Shown here piece after piece: positions 8,033 through 16,772 of a DNA stretch of 64,000 bases. Position numbers and translations under genes: made by a program. The stretch's first letter is position 1. Every line of letters begins with the position of its first letter. The stretch is taken from contig NZ_CP082945.1 of NCBI RefSeq assembly GCF_019933235.1, positions 3,658,001 to 3,722,000 on the forward strand. Reading direction: 5' to 3'. Origin of the DNA: Streptomyces angustmyceticus (GTDB taxonomy: Bacteria > Actinomycetota > Actinomycetes > Streptomycetales > Streptomycetaceae). The notes below the pieces were generated by a model. That model was not told where the DNA came from. It was given only the letters and a program-made list of their open reading frames with translations, and searched no databases.

Positions 8033-9687
8033 AGGGCTCCACCTATCGCCGCTGCTCCTGCCGCGACCCGAAGACCGGCAAGGAACTCGGCACCTCCTGC
8101 CCCAAGCGCAACAGCAGGAACCACTGCACCTACTCCATACGCCAGGAGCTCTCGCCCCGTGAAGACGGCAGCCGACGCTCGTTCGCCCGTGGCGGGTACG
8201 GAAGCCTCAAGTCGGCCCAAGCCGAACTCGACCACGTCCGCGCTCTCCTCGGGCTGGCCGAGTCGGACGACCCCGAGGGCACGGAACTCATCGCAGAGAT
8301 GCTGACGGAGGTCAGCCGCGAGCGGTCGCCTCTGCCTGACGTCGAGGAGACGAGGCGGCGCCTGAACGCCGGCCAGGACCTCATCGGCAGCCTGACAGTG
8401 AGTGAGTGGCTCGATCGGTGGCTGGCCGGTAAGCGCATACGCAAGTCCGGCCTCAACCGCTACGAGACCGACATTCGCGTGCACTTGAAGCCGCGCATCG
8501 GAAACCGGCGGCTGGACCGGCTGCGCGTCAGCCATCTCAGCGAGATGTTCACGGACATCCGCGACGCCAACGCCCAGATCCTGGAGGACAACGCCCAGCG
8601 GCGAGCCGCGATCGACGAGCTGGCGACCGTACCGTGGAAGGGCGTGGAGAACCGTGCTCGTCGCAAGGCGATGAAGGCCGCGATCGACGAGATGCCGCGC
8701 TTCCGTCGCATCACCGGCCCCGCCACGCGTCAGCACGTCAAGGCCACTCTCCGCGCGGCCCTGAACGACGCGATCGGGCAGCAGATCATCACGTTCAACC
8801 CGGCCGCCCACGTCGAGATCGACCCCGCACGCAAGCCCAAGGCGCTCGTGTGGACGGACGAGCGGGTTGCCAAGTGGGAGCAGACGGGCGAGAAGCCGTC
8901 GCCGGTGATGGTCTGGACGCCCCAGCAGACCGGCGCCTTCCTCGACTTCGTCGCCGAGGACCGCCTGTACGCGATGTGGCACCTGATCGCCTTCCGCGGC
9001 CTGCGCCGTGGCGAGGCGTGCGGGCAGCCGTGGTCGGAGACGAACCTCGACACCCACTCCCTCGCCGTCTCCTCCCAACTCGTACAGGACGGATGGGAGA
9101 TCGAGGCGTCCGATCCCAAGACGGACAGCGGCTATCGCGTGGTCGCACTCGACGACGACACCGTCAGCGTCCTCAAGCGGCACCGCGAGCGGCAGGAAGC
9201 GGACCGCGCGGAGTGGGGCTCGGCCTGGGTCGAGACCGGCCACGTCTTCACTCAGGAAGACGGCTCCTGGCTCCACCCGGGCAAGGTGACCGACCTCTTC
9301 GAGCGCCTCGTCGCCGCCTCCGGCCTCCCGCCGATCCGTCTGCATGACCTGCGCCACGGCGCAGCAACGCTCATGCTGGCCGCCGACATCGACATCAAGA
9401 TCGTGTCGGACACCCTCGGGCACAGTGACACGCGCATCACGCGGGACATCTACCAGAGCGTCCTGCCCCAGGTCGGCAAGAGCGCCGCCGAGGCGACGGC
9501 GAAGCTGGTCCCGCTTCAGCGCAAGGCCGAGGCGGAGAAGGCGGCCCGCAAGGCCGCGAAGAAGGGGAAGGCCAAGAAGGCCCCGGCGAAGAGCGTTGGC
9601 AAGGGCAAGGGCGGCAAGCCGAAGAACAAGGCGAAAGCCCAGCCCAAGGCAGACAAGAAGGCCGAGCTCCGGAAGCCCAAGAAGTAG
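8029..9687 (+). CDS. int: Tyrosine site-specific integrase
   Basis: 552 residues; TTG at 8029 overlaps the regulator's stop. The catalytic residues of the phage-integrase family are visible: Arg in FRGLRRGEA (about 326), Lys in SDPKTDSG (about 364), His and Arg in HDLRHGAA (439, 442), His in LGHSDTR (465) and the nucleophilic Tyr in RDIYQS (475). The N-terminus has a Cys cluster (CSC at 9-11, Cys 24 and 33) before a SAM-like arm-binding domain at about 120-260. The last ~55 residues are a Lys/Ala-rich tail, longer than usual. It lies next to the tRNA-Thr gene, its likely attachment site. Confidence 0.95.
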   Translation: MKGSTYRRCSCRDPKTGKELGTSCPKRNSRNHCTYSIRQELSPREDGSRRSFARGGYGSLKSAQAELDHVRALLGLAESDDPEGTELIAEMLTEVSRERSPLPDVEETRRRLNAGQDLIGSLTVSEWLDRWLAGKRIRKSGLNRYETDIRVHLKPRIGNRRLDRLRVSHLSEMFTDIRDANAQILEDNAQRRAAIDELATVPWKGVENRARRKAMKAAIDEMPRFRRITGPATRQHVKATLRAALNDAIGQQIITFNPAAHVEIDPARKPKALVWTDERVAKWEQTGEKPSPVMVWTPQQTGAFLDFVAEDRLYAMWHLIAFRGLRRGEACGQPWSETNLDTHSLAVSSQLVQDGWEIEASDPKTDSGYRVVALDDDTVSVLKRHRERQEADRAEWGSAWVETGHVFTQEDGSWLHPGKVTDLFERLVAASGLPPIRLHDLRHGAATLMLAADIDIKIVSDTLGHSDTRITRDIYQSVLPQVGKSAAEATAKLVPLQRKAEAEKAARKAAKKGKAKKAPAKSVGKGKGGKPKNKAKAQPKADKKAELRKPKK

Positions 9688-9774
9688 GTCTCTGAGCGCC
9701 CCCGCTCACGCATCGCTCACGCAAGCCATCTCGCGGCACCACGGCCGTGTGACGCGTCATGCCACGAACAACGC

Positions 9775-9811
9775 AAAAGGCCAGGTCACGGGCTGTGTGA
9801 CCTGGCCTTTT
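9775..9811 (+). terminator. Rho-independent terminator after integrase
   Basis: AAAAGGCCAGGTCAC pairs perfectly with GTGACCTGGCCTTTT around a 7-base loop and is followed by more T. The A tract on one side and T tract on the other make it bidirectional, so it can stop both integrase and tRNA-Thr transcripts. Confidence 0.9.
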
Positions 9812-9816
9812 TACTG

Positions 9817-9860
9817 AGCCGCCTTCGGGATTCGAACCCGAGACCTACGCATTACGAGTG
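9817..9860. other. Probable attachment site (attR) of the integrative element
   Basis: The 3' half of tRNA-Thr lies 130 bases from the integrase stop, the usual arrangement after tRNA-site integration, where the element restores the tRNA end. The matching direct repeat should lie left of position 1; no second copy of this sequence was found in the window. Core limits are a guess. Confidence 0.5.
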
Positions 9861-9890
9861 CGTTGCTCTGGCCAACTGAGCTAAGGCGGC
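9817..9890 (-). tRNA. tRNA-Thr (CGT)
   Basis: 74 bases without encoded CCA. Acceptor arms GCCGCCT and AGGCGGC pair perfectly. The D arm is GCTC..GAGC, the anticodon arm ACGCA-CTCGTAA-TGCGT gives anticodon CGT (Thr), and the T arm is TCGGG-TTCGAAT-CCCGA. The discriminator is T. The 3' end faces the integrase. Confidence 0.97.
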
Positions 9891-9992
9891 GTGGTGCGCG
9901 GCCCAGTCTACACATCACAGAGGGGTGCTCTGTAACTGGCTGAGGAGCTGGTCAGGGGTGGGCGGAGTGAAGGCGGGGAGGTGTGAGGCGGG

Positions 9993-11576
9993 TCACTTGC
10001 AGACCTTGTGCTTCGGGGGGACGGTGCCGTCGAGGAGGTAGGCGTTGATCGTGTTGTCGATGCACGTGCTGCCGCGGCCGTAGGCGGTGTGGCCGTCGCC
10101 GTCGTAGGTGAGGAGCGTGGCGCTGGAGAGCTGGGAGGCGAGGGCCTTGGCCCAGATGTACGGGGTGGCCGGGTCGCGGGTGGTGCCGACGACGAGGATC
10201 GGGGCGGCGCCCTTGGCCTCGATGCGGTGGGCCGTGCCGGTGGGCTTGACCGGCCAGTAGGCGCAGTTCAGGGCGGCCCAGGCGAAGTTCTCGCCGAAGA
10301 CCGGGGAGGCCTTGCGGAAGCTGGGCAGGGCGGCGCGGACCTGCTCGGGGCTAGTGAAGGCAGGGGGGAGGTCGAGGCAGTTGACGGCGGGGTTGGCGTA
10401 CATCTGGTTGCTGTAGCTGCCGTTCGGGCTGCGCTCGTAGTAGCTGTCGGAGAAGGCGAGCAGCCCGCGGCCGTTGCCGGCCTTGGCCTGGGCGAGGTAG
10501 TCGCGCAGGAGGGGCCAGGCGCGCTGGTCGTACAGGGCGGCGATGACGCCCGTGCCGGCGAGGGATTCGGTGAGCTTGCGGTCCTCGCCCGTGGCGGCCG
10601 GGTGCGCGTCCAGCTTTTTGAAGAGGGCGGACAGCTGCTCGCCGGCGTCCTGGGTGCTCTTGGTGCCCAGGGGGCAGTTCTTGCGCTTGATGCAGTCCTT
10701 GGCGAACGCCGTGAAGGCGGTGTCGAAGCCGGCGGTCTGCTCGATGTTGGTGGTGCGGGAGTCGAGCTCCGGGTTCATCGCGCCGTCGAGGACCATGCGG
10801 CCGACGCGGGAGGGGTAGAGGCCGGCGTAGGTCGCACCCAGGAAGGTGCCGTAGGAGGCGGCGACGAAGTTGAGCTTCTTGTCGCCCAGGACGGCGCGGA
10901 GCATGTCCATGTCGCGGGCGGCCTCGACGGTGGAGACGTGCGAGAGCAGCTTGCCGGAGCGGGACGCGCAGCCCTTGGCGAAGTCGCGGAACGCGGTGGT
11001 GAGCTTGTTGACCTCGGCCGGCGAGTCCGGGGTCTGGTCGGTCTCGGTGTAGCGGTCCATCTGCTTGTTGCTGAGGCACTCGATCGGCTGGCTGTGGTCC
11101 ACGCCGCGCGGGTCCATCGCCGCCATGTCGTAGCGCGCGCGGATCGAGGCGGGCTGGGGCGCGTACTGCTCCAGATAGTCGATCGCCGAGCCGCCGGGGC
11201 CGCCGGGGTTGACCAGGAGGGAGCCGAGCCGGCTGCCGGGGCCGGTGGCCTTCCTGCGGGCCACCGCGAGCTTGATGTCGCCCGCCTCGGGACGGGAGTA
11301 GTCCAGGGGCGCCTTCATCGTGGCGCACTGGAAGCCGTTGCCGCAGGCGTGCCAGGTCAGCTTCTGGTCGTAGTACGACCGGAGGCCGGCCGGGGTCGAG
11401 GCCGGGAGGGGCGCCAGGGTCGCTTCCTCGGCGGGGCGCTGGGCACCGGCCTCCGTGGTGAGGCCCGGGGACGCCTCGTCGTCGGGGGACGAACTCCCCG
11501 AGGAGCAGCCGGAGATCAGCAGAGCGGTGGCCGCGAGAAAGGCGGCGGAGGTGCGGAGCAGGCGGCTGGTGGCCAT
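9993..11576 (-). CDS. Secreted lipoprotein alpha/beta-hydrolase, tripeptidyl aminopeptidase-like
   Basis: 527 residues. The N-terminus is a lipoprotein signal with lipobox LISGC (Cys24), followed by a Ser/Asp-rich linker. The hydrolase core shows VNPGGPGGS (oxyanion region), the nucleophile elbow AASYGTFLG, and near the C-terminus TTRDPATP and DGDGHTAYG with the catalytic Asp and His. Cys pairs near the end (STCIDN..KVCK) suggest a disulfide. This matches the SlpD/SlpE/Tap family of Streptomyces proteases that remove N-terminal tripeptides from secreted proteins. ATG at 11576 has AAGGGA at good spacing. Substrate is inferred only. Confidence 0.88.
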   Translation of the reverse strand: MATSRLLRTSAAFLAATALLISGCSSGSSSPDDEASPGLTTEAGAQRPAEEATLAPLPASTPAGLRSYYDQKLTWHACGNGFQCATMKAPLDYSRPEAGDIKLAVARRKATGPGSRLGSLLVNPGGPGGSAIDYLEQYAPQPASIRARYDMAAMDPRGVDHSQPIECLSNKQMDRYTETDQTPDSPAEVNKLTTAFRDFAKGCASRSGKLLSHVSTVEAARDMDMLRAVLGDKKLNFVAASYGTFLGATYAGLYPSRVGRMVLDGAMNPELDSRTTNIEQTAGFDTAFTAFAKDCIKRKNCPLGTKSTQDAGEQLSALFKKLDAHPAATGEDRKLTESLAGTGVIAALYDQRAWPLLRDYLAQAKAGNGRGLLAFSDSYYERSPNGSYSNQMYANPAVNCLDLPPAFTSPEQVRAALPSFRKASPVFGENFAWAALNCAYWPVKPTGTAHRIEAKGAAPILVVGTTRDPATPYIWAKALASQLSSATLLTYDGDGHTAYGRGSTCIDNTINAYLLDGTVPPKHKVCK

Positions 11577-11861
11577 GGACGGTCCCTTGGTCTCGGTCCC
11601 TGGAAGTGGAGTGGCGTGGAGTGCGGAGTCGGTCCTCGGAGGCTGGAGTGCGGGTGGCGGTGCGGGCTGCTCTTCTGGTGCGGCGTGGTGTCGTGCGGCG
11701 CTTCGGGGCGGTGGCCGGCGGCTGCCGGGGGTGACCGGAGACCGCCTGGTGGGGCGGGCGGCCGCCGTACCGGCACGTACGGAGAGTATCCGGAGGGGAA
11801 CGGTGTGTGCGCGTCTCCTTGAAGGACGGGCCGGGCGAGCGGCGGGGCGGTGGGTCGTGGG

Positions 11862-13109
11862 TCAGCCGGCGCGGAGGGCCGCTGTCATGGCCTCGACCGC
11901 GAGGAGGGGGGCCACGTTGCGGTCCAGGGCCTCGCGGCAGGCGATCACGGCTTCTATCCGGCGGAGGGTCCGTTCGGGGGTGGAGGCGGTGGCGATGCGG
12001 TGGATGCTGTCGCGGACCTCGTCGTTGGCGAGGGGGACCGAGGCGCCCATCTGGAGGGCGAGGACGTCGCGGTAGAAGCCGGTGAGGTCGACCAGGGCGA
12101 GGTCGAGGCTGTCGCGCTGGGTACGGGTCGAGCGGCGCTTCTGTTTGTCCTGGAGTTCCTTCATGGCGCCGGCCGTACCGCGCGGCAGGCGACCGCCGGT
12201 GCCGGCGGCGGCGCCGAGGGCGGCGCGCAGCTCCTCGGTCTCCTTGGTGTCGACCTCCTCGGCGACCTGCTTGGCGTCCTCCCCCGCGGCGTCGATCAGC
12301 TCCTGGGCGGCCTTGAGGCAGCCGCCGATGTCGTCGACTCGCAGCGGGAGCTTGAGGACGGCCGCCCGGCGGGCCCGGGCGCGCTCGTCGGTGGCGAGGC
12401 GGCGGGCCCGGCCGATGTGCCCCTGGGTGGCGCGGGCGGCCCGGTCGGCGGCCTCGGGCTCGATGCCGTCCCGCCGGACGAGGACGTCGGCGACCGCGCC
12501 GACCGGCGGGGTGCGCAGGGAGAGGTGGCGGCAGCGGGAGCGGATGGTGGGGAGGACGTCCTCGACGGAGGGCGCGCACAGCAGCCAGACCGTACGGGGC
12601 GCGGGTTCCTCGACGGCTTTGAGGAGGACGTTGCCGGCGCCTTCGGTGAGGCGGTCGGCGTCCTCCAGGACGATCACCTGCCAGCGGCCGCCCGCCGGGG
12701 AGAGCGAGGACCGGCGGACCAGGTCACGGGTCTCCTTGACGCCGATGGAGAGCAGGTCCGTACGGACGATCTCCACGTCGGCGTGGGTGCCGACCAGCGC
12801 CGTGTGGCAGCCGTCGCAGAAGCCGCAGCCGGGGGCGCCGCCGAGGGCGCGGTCCGGGCTGACGCATTGCAGGGCGGCGGCGAAGGCGCGGGCCGCGGTG
12901 GAGCGGCCGGAGCCGGGCGGGCCGGTGAACAGCCAGGCGTGCGTCATCTGGGAGCCGCCGCGGTCGGCGGACGGCTCCTGCTCCGGCCGGGCCGCGCCGT
13001 GCCCGGCCTCGGCGTGCTCCGCGGTGACGAGGGCGTCCGCGTCGCGGGCGGCAGCGGCCAGCTGCTCCGTCACCCGGTCCTGGCCGACCACGTCGTCCCA
13101 TACCGCCAT
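11862..13109 (-). CDS. holB: DNA polymerase III subunit delta'
   Basis: 415 residues from ATG at 13109 (MAVWDDVVGQDRV); the frame stays open further upstream but without conserved sequence. This is the clamp-loader delta' subunit: Walker A GPPGSGRST at 63-71, the zinc Cys cluster CGFCDGC (about 100), VLEDADRLTEGAGNVLLKAVEEP and SRCRHL (sensor/arginine-finger region, SRC motif). A ~25-residue Ala/Glu-rich insert (30-54) precedes the P loop. It lies downstream of tmk on the same strand, separated by a strong terminator, so it probably has its own promoter. Confidence 0.93.
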   Translation of the reverse strand: MAVWDDVVGQDRVTEQLAAAARDADALVTAEHAEAGHGAARPEQEPSADRGGSQMTHAWLFTGPPGSGRSTAARAFAAALQCVSPDRALGGAPGCGFCDGCHTALVGTHADVEIVRTDLLSIGVKETRDLVRRSSLSPAGGRWQVIVLEDADRLTEGAGNVLLKAVEEPAPRTVWLLCAPSVEDVLPTIRSRCRHLSLRTPPVGAVADVLVRRDGIEPEAADRAARATQGHIGRARRLATDERARARRAAVLKLPLRVDDIGGCLKAAQELIDAAGEDAKQVAEEVDTKETEELRAALGAAAGTGGRLPRGTAGAMKELQDKQKRRSTRTQRDSLDLALVDLTGFYRDVLALQMGASVPLANDEVRDSIHRIATASTPERTLRRIEAVIACREALDRNVAPLLAVEAMTAALRAG

Positions 13110-13279
13110 CGCTGTCCGCCGTCCTGTCCGTGCCGTCCTGCTCGTGCCGTGCGGGGTGCGTGCGCGCCGGGCGCACCGCACGCATTGCTCCGCGCCCGAC
13201 CCATTGTGGTGCAACCCACTGACAAACGAATCCGGAAGCCGGTTCCGGGCGCCCGGACGGGGGTCGTCCGGAAGCCGGA

Positions 13280-13321
13280 AACGGCCGTGGCCGCAGCGAT
13301 CGCGCTGCGGCCACGGCCGTT
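13280..13321 (-). terminator. Long perfect hairpin after tmk
   Basis: A 19-base perfect stem (13280-13298 with 13303-13321) closes on the loop ATCG. It lies 20 bases past the tmk stop and 170 bases before holB. There is no U tract, as is usual for Streptomyces terminators. Confidence 0.8.
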
Positions 13322-13341
13322 CGTCCGGACTCCCCGATGGG

Positions 13342-16300
13342 CTAGCCGCGCCGTCCCCGGCCGCCTCGGCGGCCGTTGTCGCCGGCGCCGTCGTCCGCGT
13401 CCTCGTCGCCGCGCGGGCCGAGCAGTTCGTCGGCGAGCGTCGGCAGATCGTCCAGCGGGGTCTCCTCCGCCCATTCGGGGCGGGGGCGGCGGGGCTGCGC
13501 CTGCTCCACCGGGTGGCCCGTCGCCGGGTCGATCTGCGGGAGTTCGCGGGTGCGCTCGACGCGCGACTCGGCGGGAGTGGAGGAGTGCCCCGAGCCGGCG
13601 CCGGGTCCGCCGTCCTGCGGCGTCTCCTTGCGGAACATCCACGGCGGCACCCGGTCGGCGGGGGCGTCGCCCCGGCCGTCCACGCCGCGTACGGGCGGCA
13701 GCACCGCGGTCTCCTCGGCGTCCGAGCCGGCGCCGCGGCCGCCCCAGGCGTCGTGCGCGTCCCGCACCGGGGGCAGCACCGCCGTCTCGTCGGCCGCGCG
13801 GTCCGCCGTCCCGGGCCGCGGCGACTCCCGCGTCCGCTCGTCGTCGCCGGCGGAGCCGGACGGCCCGGAACCGGACGCGGCGGAGTCGTCGGGCGTGTCC
13901 GCATAGCGCTTGCGCAGGTCCGCGACGTACGTCTCCGCGGTGGGCGCCTCGGCCGCCTCGGCCTCCTCGGCCGCCGCCTTGGCCTCCGCCGCGGCCGCCG
14001 CCTCGGCTGCCGCGACCCTGGCCTCCTCGGCGCGCAGCAGGGCCGCTTCGGCCTTGCGCTGCTTCTCCAGGCGGCGCTCCTCGGCCTCCTTGCGCAGCCG
14101 CGCCTCCTCCTCGTGCTGCTTGCGCAGCCGCTCCTGTTCGGCCTGGCGGGCGCGCTCCTCGGCCTCGCGGCGCTGCCGCTCCGCCTCCGCGGCCTGCCGG
14201 GCCTCCTCGGCGCGCTTGCGGGCCTCCTCGGCCTGGCGGGCCTCCTCGCGGGCCCTGGTCTCCTCGGCCTCCTGGCGCTTGCGCTCCTCCTCCTCGGCGC
14301 GCAGCTTGGCGAGCTGCTCCTGGCGCTCGCGCTCCAGGCGCTCTTCCTCCGCCTTGCGCGCGGCCTCCTCCTCGGCCTTGCGGCGGGCCTCCTCCTCGGC
14401 CGCCTTACGGGCCTCGGCCTGCGCCTGGATCTCCGCCTCGGACAGCGGGAGCACCTGGTCGAGGCGGTGGCGTACGGCGGTGGTGACGGCCTCGGGCTCC
14501 TGCCCGGCGTCGACGACCAGATAGCGCGCGGGGTCGGCGGCGGCCAGCGTCAGGAAGCCGGCCCGCACCCGCTGGTGGAACTCGGCGGGCTCGGACTCCA
14601 GCCGGTCCGGTGCCTCGGTGAAGCGCTCCCGCGCGGTCTCCGGGGAGACGTCGAGCAGCACCGTCAGGTGGGGGACGAGGCCGTCGGTGGCCCAGCGGGA
14701 GATCCGGGCGATCTCCGTGGGGGCGAGGTTGCGCCCGGCGCCCTGGTAGGCGACCGAGGAGTCGATGTACCGGTCGGTGATGACGATGGCGCCGCGCTCC
14801 AGGGCGGGCCGGATGACGCTGTCGACGTGCTCGGCGCGGTCGGCGGCGAACATCAGCGCCTCCGCACGGTCCGAGAGCCCGGAGGTCGAGACGTCCAGGA
14901 TGATCGAGCGCAGTCGCTTGCCGATGGCGGTGGCGCCCGGCTCGCGGGTCACCACGACCTCGTGGCCCTTGCCGCGGATCCACTCCGCGAGCGCCTCGAC
15001 CTGGGTGGACTTGCCGGCGCCGTCGCCGCCCTCCAGGGCGATGAAGAAGCCGGTGGGGGCGGGCGCCTGGGCCGGGTCGCCGCCGCGCAGCGCCTCGCGC
15101 AGATCGCGCCGCAGAGGCACGCCCTGCCGGTCGTCGACCTTGCCGAGCACCAGGGCGGCGACCGGCAGCAGCAGCGCGCCGGCCAGCATCAGGGTGTAGG
15201 CGGCGCCGCCGTAGGCGAAGTCGAAGGTGCCGCTGCCGAGGTGGTGCGGGCCGATGACGGCCGCGAGCAGCGGCGCGAGGATGGCGGCCAGCGCGACCGT
15301 CAGGCGGACGACGGCGTGCAGGTGCTCGGTCGTCCGGGCACTGCGCGACTCCTCGGACTCCTGCTCCAGCAGCACATGGCCCGTGTTGGCGGCGATTCCG
15401 GCGGTGACGCCGGACAGCAGCGCGAGCACCAGCACCGTCGTCGCATCCGGGACCAGCCCCATGGCCAGCAGCCCGAGGCCGGTGGCGGCCACCGCGAGGG
15501 CGAGCAGCCGGCGGCGGGAGAGGCCGGGCAGCACCCGGTGGGCGCCGCGGATGCCGACGGCCGTGCCGGCGGTCGGCGCGAGCACCAGCAGCGCGAAGGT
15601 GGCCGGTCCGCCGGCCAGGTCGTAGCCGTGCAGCACGGCGAGCGCGACGACCGCGGCGATCGCCCCGGCCACCGCGGCACAGGACACCACCAGCAGCGGG
15701 AGCGCGCCCGTGCGGCCCTTGTCGGCGCCCGCGCGTGCGGCGTGGTTCTCCGGCTGCTCGCCGGAGCCGGTCGCTCCGCTCTTCGCTGCCGTGGCCTTCG
15801 GGCGGCGCAGCCCCTCCAGGGGGGAGCGCGGCCGCGGCGTCGGCACACCGGGGAACTCGATGAAGTAGAGGATCGACACGGAGGCGGCGAACAGACCGGC
15901 GGCGACGTACGAGCCGAGGGCGGCCTGATGGAGGTGGAACCAGTCGATGCCGGTGCCCAGCAGCTTGCTGACGAGGGTGACGACCACCAGGGCGGCGGCC
16001 GCGATCGGCAGCGACACGAAGCCGGTGCGCAGCGAGAGGCGGCGCAGGGCGTCCATGTTGTCGGGCAGGGGGCGTACGGCGGAGCCCTCGGGGGGCGGTG
16101 CGGGCAGCAGCCCGGGGGCGGCGCTCTCGCGCGCGACGGTCCACAAGCGTTCGGCGACACCGGTGACGAAGACCGTGACCAGCAGCCAGGCCAGTGCGTC
16201 GTCCGGCGTCCAGTCGATCCACAGGGGGGCGATGACCAGCAGCGCGAGCCGCAGAAGGTCGGCGCCGATCATCGTCCAGCGCCGGTCCAGCGGCCCCGCG

Positions 16301-16641
16301 GGCGCCGTCAGCGCCGTCAGCGGGCCCAGCAGGACGGCCCCGAAGAGCAGCGTCGCCAGCATCCGGGCCGCGAAGACCGCGGTGACCGCGAGGGCCGCGC
16401 CCCGATAACCGCCGCCGAAGACGGGCTCGCCGCCCAGGGGGACGTACAACGCCGCCTGCAGGGCGAGGAGTACGAGGACAAGCATGGACAGGGCATCGCC
16501 GATGCCCCCGACAAATTGGGCGCTCCACAGCCGCTTCAGTGGGGGGAAGCGGAGCAGGGCTCGCACGGCGCGCTCGCGGGAATCCGCCGCTAGGGCGCCT
16601 GATGTGGGGGTCACGACCGTTGGCTGCTCGGCACGCGTCAT
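13342..16641 (-). CDS. tmk: MFS-like membrane domain fused to thymidylate kinase
   Basis: 1099 residues, five times a normal Tmk. Residues ~30-520 form an MFS-like region with about 12 hydrophobic segments. Residues ~540-745 are dTMP kinase: P loop LEGGDGAGKST, DR(Y/S) motif in ITDRYIDSS, and TREPG. Next comes a ~170-residue charged Glu/Arg/Ala helix (about 750-920), then a disordered acidic tail with two TAVLPPVR repeats and a basic RGGRGRRG end. dTMP kinase makes dTDP for DNA synthesis. The MFS-Tmk fusion is known in streptomycetes, but the transported substrate is unknown. It has no RBS; TAGGCT lies six bases before the ATG. Confidence 0.92.
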   Translation of the reverse strand: MTRAEQPTVVTPTSGALAADSRERAVRALLRFPPLKRLWSAQFVGGIGDALSMLVLVLLALQAALYVPLGGEPVFGGGYRGAALAVTAVFAARMLATLLFGAVLLGPLTALTAPAGPLDRRWTMIGADLLRLALLVIAPLWIDWTPDDALAWLLVTVFVTGVAERLWTVARESAAPGLLPAPPPEGSAVRPLPDNMDALRRLSLRTGFVSLPIAAAALVVVTLVSKLLGTGIDWFHLHQAALGSYVAAGLFAASVSILYFIEFPGVPTPRPRSPLEGLRRPKATAAKSGATGSGEQPENHAARAGADKGRTGALPLLVVSCAAVAGAIAAVVALAVLHGYDLAGGPATFALLVLAPTAGTAVGIRGAHRVLPGLSRRRLLALAVAATGLGLLAMGLVPDATTVLVLALLSGVTAGIAANTGHVLLEQESEESRSARTTEHLHAVVRLTVALAAILAPLLAAVIGPHHLGSGTFDFAYGGAAYTLMLAGALLLPVAALVLGKVDDRQGVPLRRDLREALRGGDPAQAPAPTGFFIALEGGDGAGKSTQVEALAEWIRGKGHEVVVTREPGATAIGKRLRSIILDVSTSGLSDRAEALMFAADRAEHVDSVIRPALERGAIVITDRYIDSSVAYQGAGRNLAPTEIARISRWATDGLVPHLTVLLDVSPETARERFTEAPDRLESEPAEFHQRVRAGFLTLAAADPARYLVVDAGQEPEAVTTAVRHRLDQVLPLSEAEIQAQAEARKAAEEEARRKAEEEAARKAEEERLERERQEQLAKLRAEEEERKRQEAEETRAREEARQAEEARKRAEEARQAAEAERQRREAEERARQAEQERLRKQHEEEARLRKEAEERRLEKQRKAEAALLRAEEARVAAAEAAAAAEAKAAAEEAEAAEAPTAETYVADLRKRYADTPDDSAASGSGPSGSAGDDERTRESPRPGTADRAADETAVLPPVRDAHDAWGGRGAGSDAEETAVLPPVRGVDGRGDAPADRVPPWMFRKETPQDGGPGAGSGHSSTPAESRVERTRELPQIDPATGHPVEQAQPRRPRPEWAEETPLDDLPTLADELLGPRGDEDADDGAGDNGRRGGRGRRG

Positions 16642-16647
16642 CCCGCC

Positions 16648-16653
16648 AGCCTA
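16648..16653 (-). promoter_or_regulatory. -10 box of leaderless tmk transcript
   Basis: TAGGCT on the minus strand ends six bases before the tmk ATG, and no Shine-Dalgarno sequence is present. This fits transcription starting at the A of ATG. No obvious -35 was assigned. Confidence 0.5.
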
Positions 16654-16693
16654 GCCGGACGGTGCACGCCGTCGAGCGCCCACCCGAACAAAC

Positions 16694-16730
16694 GGGCGGA
16701 CACATCGGATCGCCTCCGATGTGCCCGCCC
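16694..16730 (-). terminator. Hairpin after topA
   Basis: 16-base arms (GGGCGGACACATCGGA and TCCGATGTGCCCGCCC) pair with one mismatch around a 5-base loop. It lies 43 bases past the topA stop and before the tmk promoter. Confidence 0.75.
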
Positions 16731-16772
16731 CTGTCCTGCGCTTTTGCCGGCCGCGGGGCCGGACGGCAGGGA

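Noticed and set aside
12082..16593. Very long plus-strand open frame (about 1500 codons) opposite holB and tmk
   Set aside because: It is the antisense reflection of high-GC codon bias; both real genes on the minus strand have clear catalytic motifs.
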